Assembly: GCF_014636865.1 (NCBI RefSeq)
Contig: NZ_BMER01000001.1
Location: 2,840,718-2,904,717 of the forward strand
From: Parapedobacter pyrenivorans
GTDB taxonomy: Bacteria > Bacteroidota > Bacteroidia > Sphingobacteriales > Sphingobacteriaceae
DNA length: 64,000 bases
Direction: 5' to 3'
Positions 50,390 through 58,218 of this stretch are shown piece by piece. The translations under genes were made by a program, and so were the position numbers. Position 1 is the first letter of the stretch. Each line of letters opens with the position of its first letter. Under the pieces are notes generated by a model. That model had not been told where the DNA came from, made no database searches, and saw only the letters and a list, made by a program, of their open reading frames with translations.

Positions 50390-50833
50390 TCACCTCAACT
50401 TTATCGTATTCGTACACCCAGGATAATTCGTACATCCCAAAAAGTCGCCGAATTTCCCATTTCTTTTAACCATATAACCACTTTGGCAATCCGAACACAT
50501 CAGCTTGTCCGTTAAAATGTCAAGGTTTTTAAACGTCTGGTTACAACTGGAGTAATGTGAGCATCCTAAAAATTGACTACCATTGGCAGTATGCTGCCTG
50601 ATCACCAGTTTACCGGTTTTACAGTATGGACACGCTGTCGCGTTCACAGCCCCATCAGTGGTGGTTAATAAATAATTGTTGTCTTTTAGCAGCTCCTCTG
50701 CAAACCGGTATTCTTCGTTATCACTTAGCAAAAGCGATAGGAGAGGGTCGTCGGTCATTTTGTTGGAAGCCCAGCAAATGGTTTCTGAGTTTTAGCACGA
50801 TCACATTATCTGCCTCAGTACCTTTTCCTGTCG
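50390..50833 (-). pseudogene. Helicase/zinc-ribbon remnant, copy 2
   Basis: Same family as copy 1. It contains both zinc ribbons (CPYCKTGK and CSDCQSGY), but the helicase part is damaged. An 87-nt in-frame deletion removes motif VI (YRFAEE is joined directly to LLKDN), and a 2-nt loss near 50763 breaks the frame between GTEADNVIVL and the rest. The piece ends within 9 nt of the stop codon of the ORF6N gene, so that gene sits at the recombination joint. Confidence 0.85.
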
Positions 50834-50841
50834 TGTTTTTG

Positions 50842-51441
50842 CTAATTTTTGTCTTTTCCTCTTCCAATTTTATACCCCACCATTTCCCTATCCGGCAGCA
50901 GTGGTGGCCGCTTGATCTTATCGTTTAGTTCGTCAAGATATTGAAAGAGCAGTTCGATGGTTTTATCGTGATTTGACAGCTTGTTGTTTTGCTTACCTAT
51001 TGCATTTTTAATTTCTTCAATCTGAAGTTGAAGGCCAGTATGCGACGCTAATAAACTACGCAGCTGCACAAATACCTTAACCAAGCGAATACTAATCTGC
51101 GTTGCAAGGTCGCTTTTCAGAACGTTTGCGAGCATCAGTACACCGTGCTCGGTATATGCATGAGGATTTACCGTAGCGTGTTTTAAGCTTTCGAACCGGT
51201 CACAAATTGTGACCAGTTCAGTCTTCTCTTGGTTAGAGAGCTGAAAACGAAAGTCTTCAGGAAACCTATCTGTGTTTCTTTTTACCGCCTGGTTTAGCGC
51301 CTTGGTCTCCACCCCATATAATTCGGCCAAATCTCGGTCAATCATTACTTGGATTCCACGTATATTGAAAATCCGGTCTTGGATATCACTTTCATGGGCA
51401 AGCATTTCATTAAGAGAAACAGGCTCTGTCGTCTTTGCCAT
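50842..51441 (-). CDS. ORF6N-domain (phage-type) DNA-binding protein
   Basis: 199 residues from ATG 51441 (MAKTTEPVSLNEMLAHESD). The ORF6N domain is clear: IQDRIFNIRGIQVMIDRDLAELYGVETKALNQAVKRNTDRFPEDFRFQLSNQEKTEL. A helical tail (LQIEEIKNAIGKQNNKLSNHDKTIELLFQYLDEL) follows, ending in a basic stretch. ORF6N proteins occur in phages and in genomic islands; they are thought to be antirepressor-like. The gene abuts helicase remnant copy 2. Confidence 0.88.
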   Translation of the reverse strand: MAKTTEPVSLNEMLAHESDIQDRIFNIRGIQVMIDRDLAELYGVETKALNQAVKRNTDRFPEDFRFQLSNQEKTELVTICDRFESLKHATVNPHAYTEHGVLMLANVLKSDLATQISIRLVKVFVQLRSLLASHTGLQLQIEEIKNAIGKQNNKLSNHDKTIELLFQYLDELNDKIKRPPLLPDREMVGYKIGRGKDKN

Positions 51442-51520
51442 AGGTAGATTGGTTATGTCAATCCAAATATACAAAAAAAACTAATATAATTAGTGTAATG
51501 TTTTTTGGAATTATTTTGTA

Positions 51521-51634
51521 ATACCACAGCTCAATCACGAAGGAACCAAAATCGCGCTCCTTAGTGCATTGACCGTGTTCACTATCTGTCTATTCACCTG
51601 GTCAATCTCCAAAAAGAAGAGCGATGAAAAATAA
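51521..51634 (+). pseudogene. 3' remnant of a membrane protein gene
   Basis: The frame IPQLNHEGTKIALLSALTV continues with one membrane helix (FTICLFTWSI) and a lysine-rich end (SKKKSDEK-stop). It is open back to a stop at 51491 with no start codon. The layout is that of the last helix of a transporter, but the family is not recognised. It lies between the ORF6N gene and darT. Confidence 0.4.
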
Positions 51635-51825
51635 GGGTATGGGACTTGGAATTGACCACAAAGGATATACAGTTACATATAATTTAAAGAAATGTATCTT
51701 TAGACACAGTTTTATCACCCTATTGTCTTTTTAAGATTTCTTAACAAAGCGGGGCTGGAATGCGTTATATAGTCAGTTAGTAAGATTTATCGTTTCATAA
51801 TTTAAGTTTATAATTGGTTAGTTAG

Positions 51826-51860
51826 CAAGCCCCGATTCTCCCCGTTTCGGGACTTTCTTT
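51826..51860 (+). terminator. CCCCG hairpin, copy 3 (imperfect)
   Basis: AAGCCCCG (51827-51834) pairs with CGGGACTT (51848-51855), one mismatch, followed by TCTTT. The 30 nt to the left match the flank of copy 1 (30116-30147). Half of the copy-2 type element also occurs at 51731-51748. Confidence 0.55.
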
Positions 51861-51875
51861 ATGCGGTTGATTTTC

Positions 51876-51883
51876 TATCTTTG
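51876..51883 (+). promoter_or_regulatory. Candidate -7 box of darTG
   Basis: TATCTTTG is an exact match to TAnnTTTG and ends 7 nt before ATG 51891, so the transcript would be leaderless or nearly so. This supports 51891 rather than 51861 as the darT start. Confidence 0.55.
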
Positions 51884-51890
51884 CCAAGCC

Positions 51891-52529
51891 ATGTCAATAC
51901 CCGATACTATTTTCCTTTTCCGTATCGTACATTGGCAGAATATTGAGCATATTCTGGTTCATGGTCTATGTAGTGCCCAGCATCCTTCCCATGATCCAAA
52001 TTATATCCATATTGGGCACCAGCAACTGATCACAGACAGGCACAATCACCCGATACCGTTAGCGGATTATGGCCACCTTGGTGAATATATTCCGTTTTAA
52101 TTTTGGGGGCATTCTCCGATGTTGTACATGATTATGCATGGCTATCAAGGCGTGCATCAATATCCACAGGAAGATATTGTCTATGTAGTAGTCAATTCAG
52201 CGCATATCCTGGCCGGTGATTTTCAATACGTATATACCGATCAGCATGCCAAGCGAAAGGTGGCCCGTTTCTTTACCGATCCCAAAGATTTCGGTCAATT
52301 GAGATGGGATGTCATCCGTTCCAAAGACTGGAAAAATAACGAAGACGATTTGCGGCGCAGGGATTTCAAGCAAGCAGAGTTCCTGGTTCGTCATCATATC
52401 CCAACATCTTATATAGATAGGCTATTTGTAAATACGGAAGCAAAAATGAAGGAAATAGCAGATATTGTTCGTAAATTAGACCTTGAAATACCTGTGCAGG
52501 TAGCTCGGGAAGGAAAATTATACTTTTAG
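51891..52529 (+). pseudogene. darT: DarT DNA ADP-ribosyltransferase toxin, interrupted by one in-frame stop
   Basis: Read through one TAA codon (52098-52100, codon 70), the frame gives a 212-codon DUF4433/DarT protein. N-terminal NAD-binding part: MSIPDTIFLFRIVHWQNIEH, PNYIHIGHQQLITDRH and LGEYIPF. C-terminal part: SPMLYMIM, DIVYVVVNSAHI, RRDFKQAEFLV with the candidate catalytic Glu at codon 163. DarT modifies thymidine in single-stranded DNA. Family members have Y or a similar residue at the stop (LGDYVPFYFGP pattern), so one substitution explains it. Both halves are in the same frame with no other lesion. The antitoxin starts 1 nt after the stop. Sequencing error is an alternative. Confidence 0.85.
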
Positions 52530-53576
52530 ATGATTACATTCTTGCAAGGTGATTTGCTCCGGTCTGATGCCGATGCGCTGGTTAACACCGTCAATACCGT
52601 CGGCGTGATGGGGAAAGGCATCGCTTTGCAATTTAAAAACCAATTCCCCAAAAACTACAAGGTATACAAAGAAGCGTGTAAAACGGGGGCGCTCCGTACT
52701 GGACAGATGCTGGTTGTGAGAGATGGCGACCTCTTGCGCGAAAAGAATATCGTTAATTTTCCCACCAAAGAGCACTGGAAGGCCCCCTCCAAGATTGAAT
52801 ACATCGAGAAAGGGCTTCCGGCACTAAAGGAAGCCATCATTCAGCACCAAATAAAAAGCATTGCCATACCGCCTTTGGGTTGTGGCAGCGGTGGTTTGGA
52901 TTGGAATGTTGTTAAGCCTATGATTATCGATCAGCTATCCGATCTGGATATCGACATTTTGGTTTATGAGCCCAATGCAGCCATAAAAAGTATCCTACAG
53001 GGCGAGGACAAGCCGCGGGATGCCGAACTTACCCCAGCCAAGGCCATGCTGCTTTACTTGATGTTCCATTATGAGTCCGTTGGAGACATCAGCAGCCTGT
53101 TTGCTGCCAACAAGCTGGCCTATTTCCTTCAAGAGAGCGGAGAGAACTTACGGCTTACGTTTACGGCCCATCATTACGGCCCATATTCGGTGCAGCTCAA
53201 CCATGTGTTGGGTGCGGTGAACGGCGTGTACCTCAAGGGGCTTGAACAAAACCAAGCCAAGGCTTTCGAGCCGCTGCTACTCAATTACGAGCGGTATGCT
53301 GAGGTTGAGCGGTTTATCCAATCGGAACTGAGCGCCGTACAACGAGATCGGCTTCAATCTGTTTTGAAACTTATCGAAGGCTTTGAGTCTACTTATGCGT
53401 TGGAACTGTTGGCCTCGGCAGATTATGCCAGCAAGCAACCGGGCGTAGACAATGTAGAGCAGGTAATATATGCCATTAAGCAATGGAACCCAAGAAAGGC
53501 GGACCTTTTCCAGTCCGAACATGTGAAGTTAGCCTACGATCACCTACAGGCATTTAGGTCTGCTGTATTCTCATAA
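52530..53576 (+). CDS. darG: DarG macrodomain antitoxin (DNA ADP-ribosyl glycohydrolase)
   Basis: 348 residues. Residues 1-155 form a macrodomain: ITFLQGDLLRSDADALVNTVN, GVMGKGIALQFK (ADP-ribose binding), NFPTKEHW with Lys80 at the position of the reported DarG catalytic lysine, and PPLGCGSGGLDW. Residues 180-348 form the C-terminal DarG domain that blocks the toxin (AKAMLLYLMFHYESVGDISSLFAANKLAYFLQESGE). The ATG directly follows the darT stop. It is intact and GC-richer than the island around it. Confidence 0.92.
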   Translation: MITFLQGDLLRSDADALVNTVNTVGVMGKGIALQFKNQFPKNYKVYKEACKTGALRTGQMLVVRDGDLLREKNIVNFPTKEHWKAPSKIEYIEKGLPALKEAIIQHQIKSIAIPPLGCGSGGLDWNVVKPMIIDQLSDLDIDILVYEPNAAIKSILQGEDKPRDAELTPAKAMLLYLMFHYESVGDISSLFAANKLAYFLQESGENLRLTFTAHHYGPYSVQLNHVLGAVNGVYLKGLEQNQAKAFEPLLLNYERYAEVERFIQSELSAVQRDRLQSVLKLIEGFESTYALELLASADYASKQPGVDNVEQVIYAIKQWNPRKADLFQSEHVKLAYDHLQAFRSAVFS

Positions 53577-53652
53577 GGTTGCATTTATAATCGCAATTGT
53601 TTTGGGGAAGATTACACACTGTCACACCATCGAATCAGTCCATACACTTACT

Positions 53653-53739
53653 TATCACATGACCATCACATAAAAAAATATTGGTTATCAGATACTTGTA
53701 ATGTCAAATGTTTTGTTCTATCACATGACCATCACATAA
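53653..53739. repeat. Repeated ATCACAT boxes
   Basis: TATCACATGACCATCACATAA occurs at 53653 and again at 53719 (66-bp period). Each unit itself contains ATCACAT twice, separated by GACC, giving four copies of the heptamer. The second unit ends 3 nt before the stop of the AlbA-type gene. The region lies between two converging gene ends, so promoter operators would not be expected. Confidence 0.6.
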
Positions 53740-53741
53740 GA

Positions 53742-55187
53742 TTATGCCCAAAAAGGAATATAGCTGGCATACTTCCTAGATTTGTTTTCCGGGTCATCTT
53801 CCTTTATCACCCCTTCACCCAAAGCATCCCTTATAATTCTAGAAGCAACCGAATAGTTGTGATCTTCAATCTGAAATCGTTCCCTTAATGACTGATTTGT
53901 CATCTTCTCGTTAGAAACATATTTTAAACACGCATGCTGGTAGCAAGCACTTATCTTTTCTTTCTTATCCAGGTGATTCAGTGTTTTATAGCTATACATT
54001 GTAACGCGAGTTCTACTTTCGGCTACGATAACATTAATGGGAGGAAGTTGATACAGTTCATTGTAAAAAATCACCTTATCCAATCCGCTTCCCTTTTCTT
54101 CGCAAAAGCCCATCCTTCGCATTATATCGGCTAGCCGCTCATTGCGTGACATATAAGCGTCTATAAAACGTTCGGGAGTAACGAGGGGCGTCCCCGGATT
54201 CGAAATCTCAATCCGATCAGAGAAGATTTCTATCATTGGAAATCCTTTTTCAGTAAGATCTTGATGAATCAATGCGTTCGCCACCAATTCGCGTACAGCT
54301 ATTTCCGGGTACACTCTTGATTCTGTCCTCAACGCCTTCCCGATTTCTTCATTGGCGGGTAGTTGACTATTGATCCAGTTGACTAATCCTTCAAAACCAA
54401 TAGCATATCCCTTCACTCCAATTTGTTCTCTTTCTGTCTCTACTTTATTCTTTCCTTTATATACAATTACCCTGATTGATTTTCGTTCTACACTTTCAAA
54501 ATCTTTTAGCTGTTTCGCCAGTAATATCGCGCCAAGTTTTGTGATCGCATACCCTCTGCTTTTTACGACTAAACCTTCTTCGATAAACTTATCAATTACG
54601 CCTTGTTGCGTTGTTGGGTACGGTATGTTTAACAGGTCAAAGTAAGTTTCGATACTTAATAGTTTTGTGATATCTGCTGCAGATAAATTGTCTCGAGCAA
54701 TTTCCTTTTCAAAAGGCGTAGTATCCTTCTTCCAGATTTTAGCTTGCTTCAGCGGGAACTCATTAAGTTTTCTTGTGATGCTGCCTATACGGATATAGGC
54801 TTGGTGAAGAAACTCTACTGGTTGGTTTTTTGCGGCAGGGATCGCAAAAAGTGATATATGGCGGTCATCAACATAGTCAAATTCATATATCGTGAAATCA
54901 ATTCTAGGATTTAAACGAGTAGCGAGCCAATGCTCAAGGTCTTCCTTTCCCTTTTTATGAGATTTGGCCTTAAAGGACGTGCCTTTAATAATATGTGTTT
55001 TGTCTTCAATCCCAAAAACTAAATAGCCGTACGTACGATTGTGTATACAGGCACCATTTGCCAGAGCTGAGATTCGCTCACCTATTTCCTCAACCGAATG
55101 GAAGTTAAGTTTAAATTCAACCCATTCACTTTCGTGCGATTGTTTCACTAATTCTTCGAGCAAATCGGTTAGTTGTGTCTCGGTCAT
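53742..55187 (-). CDS. AlbA/Schlafen-type ATP-binding transcriptional regulator
   Basis: 481 residues. N-terminal AlbA_2 domain (SEWVEFKLNFHSVEEIGERISALANGA, YGYLVFGIEDKTHIIKG), a central region, a HATPase_c_4-like domain (VRELVANALIHQDL, EIFSDRIEISNPGTPL, GSGLDKVIFY) and a C-terminal wHTH region (NEKMTNQSLRERFQIEDHNYSVASRIIRDAL). Such proteins occur in phage-defence and mobile regions and are often annotated RNA-binding or putative DNA-binding ATPase. It converges with darG and could belong to the same island. Confidence 0.88.
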   Translation of the reverse strand: MTETQLTDLLEELVKQSHESEWVEFKLNFHSVEEIGERISALANGACIHNRTYGYLVFGIEDKTHIIKGTSFKAKSHKKGKEDLEHWLATRLNPRIDFTIYEFDYVDDRHISLFAIPAAKNQPVEFLHQAYIRIGSITRKLNEFPLKQAKIWKKDTTPFEKEIARDNLSAADITKLLSIETYFDLLNIPYPTTQQGVIDKFIEEGLVVKSRGYAITKLGAILLAKQLKDFESVERKSIRVIVYKGKNKVETEREQIGVKGYAIGFEGLVNWINSQLPANEEIGKALRTESRVYPEIAVRELVANALIHQDLTEKGFPMIEIFSDRIEISNPGTPLVTPERFIDAYMSRNERLADIMRRMGFCEEKGSGLDKVIFYNELYQLPPINVIVAESRTRVTMYSYKTLNHLDKKEKISACYQHACLKYVSNEKMTNQSLRERFQIEDHNYSVASRIIRDALGEGVIKEDDPENKSRKYASYIPFWA

Positions 55188-55297
55188 TAATACATATCTA
55201 AGTCTCAGACAAATATACTAATTTGTTTAGTTGTCTGCGTAAATTCGATATAAGTTTATGCTTTACTATGGTCTATGTGGCGGATGCGCTCTTCTGT

Positions 55298-55435
55298 TTA
55301 TATTTGCTTATTTGCCCTGCTCGAATTGTTAATCAACTCGTCAGCGGCTTTTGCGTCTTTATAATAGGGCAAAGTTAGCGAATATGAAAAAAGTCCAAGT
55401 TCCAATAATAAATGTGTTATTCTTCGCGGTGTCAT
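55298..55435 (-). CDS. Possible 45-residue protein
   Basis: ATG 55435 opens a 45-codon frame beginning MTPRRITHLLLELGLFSYSL and ending ADELINNSSRANKQI-stop. The frame lies immediately after the stop of helicase remnant copy 3 on the same strand (6 nt gap). Composition is protein-like (a hydrophobic helix, then a charged helix). Not recognised, and no ribosome-binding site stands out. Confidence 0.35.
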   Translation of the reverse strand: MTPRRITHLLLELGLFSYSLTLPYYKDAKAADELINNSSRANKQI

Positions 55436-55441
55436 TGCATA

Positions 55442-56143
55442 TCATTTCAACTTTATCGTATTCTTACACCCCGGATAATTGGTACATCCCAAAAAGTCGC
55501 CAAATCTACCGCTCCTTTTAACCATAAAGCCACTTTGACAATCCGGACACATCAGATCGTTCTTTAAAATTTCTAGGTTTTTAAACGTCTGGTTACAACT
55601 CGGGTAATGCGAGCATCCCAAAAATTGGCTGCCATTCGCAGTATGCTGCCTGATCAACAGTTTCCCGGTTTTACAGTATGGACATGCTGTAGCGTTCACA
55701 GCCCCATCAGTGGTGGTCAATAAATAATTATTGTCTTTTAGTAGCTCCTCTACAAACAACGAAGCCTCTGATGGAGCAAGCAATACCACTTCATTTTTAG
55801 TTCTCGTCAACGCAACATAAAACAACCTACGCTCCTCAGCAAACCGGTATGCTTCGTTATCATTTAGCAACAGCGATAGGAGGGGGTCATCGGTAATTTT
55901 GTTGGGAAAGCCGAGCAAATGATTGCTGAGTTTTAGCACGATCACATTAATAACCGCTAACAACTGTTTATACGAATCGAATATAATAAAAAGTTTCGCA
56001 AAAGGTGTTTTTATACTACGCATTTGATTCAATTGGGTGTTGATATCGTAGAGTTCAGAGGGCTCGGAAACAATCGTATTTGCGCTATCAGGCGAGAATA
56101 GTTGGATGAGTTTTGAGTTTAGCGAGGTAATTCCTATCTTTAT
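55442..56143 (-). pseudogene. Helicase/zinc-ribbon remnant, copy 3
   Basis: 233 codons open from a stop at 56144-56146. From NVIVLKLSNHLLGFPNK onward it matches copy 1, including motif VI (EERRLFYVALTRTKN) and the ribbons CPYCKTGK and CPDCQSGF, ending CTNYPGCKNTIKLK. Motif V is lost: upstream of NVIVL the sequence switches to about 64 codons of a different protein (SPDSANTIVSEPSELYDIN and SIKTPFAKLFIIFDSYKQLLAV) not found in copy 1. It is therefore an in-frame fusion of two gene pieces. No start codon is convincing (first ATG 56032). Confidence 0.85.
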
Positions 56144-56146
56144 CTA

Positions 56147-56217
56147 AGGTTTAGGTTGATAGCCCCTAATCCCATTGGGGCGGACCCGTTATCTTACACA
56201 AGGTAACGGGTTTCTTT
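56147..56217 (+). terminator. Double-hairpin terminator element, copy 2
   Basis: Near copy of 21536-21607 (about three mismatches over 70 nt): GCCCC...GGGGC then ACCCGTTA...TAACGGGT with TTTCTTTT. It starts directly at the end of remnant copy 3 and ends 41 nt before the amine oxidase-like gene. Confidence 0.7.
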
Positions 56218-56258
56218 TGTGCCATAATTTCTTAAATTTAAATTAGCAATTTCGCGCA

Positions 56259-57317
56259 ATGGAAACTAATGAAGAAATTGTAATCGTGGGCGGTGGTTTG
56301 AGTGGACTTACCTTAGCTTACTTACTGTCGCAGCGAGCTATCAGGACAACAGTTCTGGAAGCTTCGCCGCGATTGGGTGGAAGAATACAGACCGTGAAGG
56401 GTACATTGGAAGCACCTTTGGAATTGGGCGCAACATGGTTTTCGGATATGCATACCAATCTGCTCTCGCTGATTGATGAATTGGGATTAAAAAAATATCC
56501 GCAGTATTCTAAGGGGATATCCCTGTTTCAAACCAGATCCTTTGAGCCGCCGCAAAAATTCTTTGTACCTGAAGCTGAAAGTCCTTCATACCGGATCGTG
56601 GGTGGAACACAGTCCCTGATTGATGCATTAGCCCAACGGTTGCCCGCGGAAAGCATTTTTTTCAATTCAAAGGTCACTGCCGTAACGGAGGCCGGGGATA
56701 AAATCTTGCTGACCACTGCAAAAGGTAAGCAAGTCCATGCAAATAAGGTAATTATCAGCTTGCCTCCGCAGTTAATGGCGGCCCAATTTACGTTTTCCCC
56801 CAAATTACCGGATGCGCTCGCCGGTTTCTTAGTAGACGTACATACCTGGATGGCAGGCGCTATCAAATTCACGATAGAGTATACAGAGCCTTTTTGGCGA
56901 AACAAGGGGTATTCGGGAATGTTGTATAGTCACGCGGGAATTATTGTGGAAATGTACGACCACACCAATTTCGAAGAAGACAAGTTTGGCTTTACCGGTT
57001 TCCTCAGTGGTGGTGCAGCATCGTATTCGCCCGAAGTCAGAAAGGAATATGTATTACGCCAATTGGGAGAGCTATTGGGCGTAGAGGCACTGACGCCGAC
57101 CACTTATTTCGACAAGGTTTGGACAGACGAATTTATATCTGGAGGAAGTCAGCTTATCCAGCGGCCGCATCAGTATAATGGGCATCCCTTATTGCTGGAA
57201 AGTTATATGGAGGGCAAACTATTCTTTTCCGCAACAGAAACCGCCACAGCCTATGCTGGCTATATGGAAGGAGCAGTGATTGCCGCAAAGCGTATTTCGA
57301 ACGCGATAAGCGTTTAA
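56259..57317 (+). CDS. FAD-dependent amine oxidase-like protein
   Basis: 352 residues. The N-terminal Rossmann segment EEIVIVGGGLSGLTLAYLLSQRAIRTTVLEASPRLGGRIQTV is the GG/dinucleotide-binding signature of the monoamine oxidase/phytoene desaturase class. GATWF-x-x-x-H and the C-terminal SATETA-x-x-YAGYMEGAVIAAKR, which contacts FAD, complete it. It is shorter than most monoamine oxidases (about 450 residues). Substrate unknown. The gene stands alone behind the double-hairpin element. Confidence 0.88.
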   Translation: METNEEIVIVGGGLSGLTLAYLLSQRAIRTTVLEASPRLGGRIQTVKGTLEAPLELGATWFSDMHTNLLSLIDELGLKKYPQYSKGISLFQTRSFEPPQKFFVPEAESPSYRIVGGTQSLIDALAQRLPAESIFFNSKVTAVTEAGDKILLTTAKGKQVHANKVIISLPPQLMAAQFTFSPKLPDALAGFLVDVHTWMAGAIKFTIEYTEPFWRNKGYSGMLYSHAGIIVEMYDHTNFEEDKFGFTGFLSGGAASYSPEVRKEYVLRQLGELLGVEALTPTTYFDKVWTDEFISGGSQLIQRPHQYNGHPLLLESYMEGKLFFSATETATAYAGYMEGAVIAAKRISNAISV

Positions 57318-57514
57318 GCCAAATTCAAACCGTCGTTCATTGGTGTGACGTTATACCGTCAGGCCAAATATCTCTTAGACCATGCAAGTAATTAAGAACA
57401 CATGGGAGCTAACTTTTCCCGATTCCCGCACCATGGCGTTACGGCCCTGCCGATGGATGTTAAACTTTTCATGTGAGAACCATGCGCTGGTCGGAGAGTA
57501 GCGGAACTTTAAAG

Positions 57515-57546
57515 TTTGGAAATCTTCTCCCACACCTGTATCTTTG
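57515..57546 (+). promoter_or_regulatory. Promoter of the ECF sigma gene
   Basis: TTTG (57515-57518), 20-nt spacer, TATCTTTG (57539-57546), then ATG 57557. This is a full match to the Bacteroidetes primary-sigma consensus (-33 TTTG / -7 TAnnTTTG). Confidence 0.75.
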
Positions 57547-57556
57547 ACTAACCAAT

Positions 57557-58150
57557 ATGAAAACCTCAAGTAAGTCAATAGGCTATTGGGAATCGGAGTT
57601 TCGAAAAGGAAACCCTGCAGCTTTTCGCCATGTTTTCGATTTGCACTACCGTCCGTTGTGCTACTATGCAGGAACCATCCTCGACGACCTGGGAGAGGTA
57701 GAAGATGCGGTGTCTGAAGTTTTCGTGAAGCTGTGGCGGCGAGCTGCCGATTTTGATAACTTAAGTAGTATCAAAGGATTCCTTTACATTAGCACGAAGA
57801 ACCTGTGTCTTGATCGGTTGAAACAGTACAAACGGAGGGAGGCGTCTTTAGGAGACTACAGGCATACGCTAGAAACTTTAGTGGACGGCGAAGACTATTC
57901 CTTGTTAGAGACGGAGGTGCTGCAGCTCGTATACGAAGAGATTGAGCGATTGCCCACCAAAGCGCGCGCAATCTTTAAGCTTATCTTCTTTGATGGGAAA
58001 AAGACCGATGAGGTAGCTGCGCAATTGGGCGTATCCGTAAAGACGGTCCGCAATCAGAAAGCACGCGCTATCCAGTTGCTCCAAACCGCCCTGCTAAAAA
58101 AAGGATTGCCTGCATTCATCTGGATTTTTTGCTGCGTATTGCCGAAATAA
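57557..58150 (+). CDS. ECF-type RNA polymerase sigma factor (Bacteroidetes family 1)
   Basis: 197 residues. Region 2 (AAFRHVFDLHYRPLCYYAGTILDDLGEVEDAVSEVFVKLWRRAADFD) and region 4 (RLPTKARAIFKLIFFDGKKTDEVAAQLGVSVKTVRNQKARAIQLL) are complete. The downstream FecR anti-sigma factor and SusC/SusD genes show that it controls this glycan or siderophore uptake locus. A 68-nt gap separates it from fecR. Confidence 0.92.
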   Translation: MKTSSKSIGYWESEFRKGNPAAFRHVFDLHYRPLCYYAGTILDDLGEVEDAVSEVFVKLWRRAADFDNLSSIKGFLYISTKNLCLDRLKQYKRREASLGDYRHTLETLVDGEDYSLLETEVLQLVYEEIERLPTKARAIFKLIFFDGKKTDEVAAQLGVSVKTVRNQKARAIQLLQTALLKKGLPAFIWIFCCVLPK

Positions 58151-58218
58151 AAGAAAAATAAAAAACCTTTGGGCGTTTTCCGAATCCTGTCGTTTCTATA
58201 CCGATATTAGGAACAATT

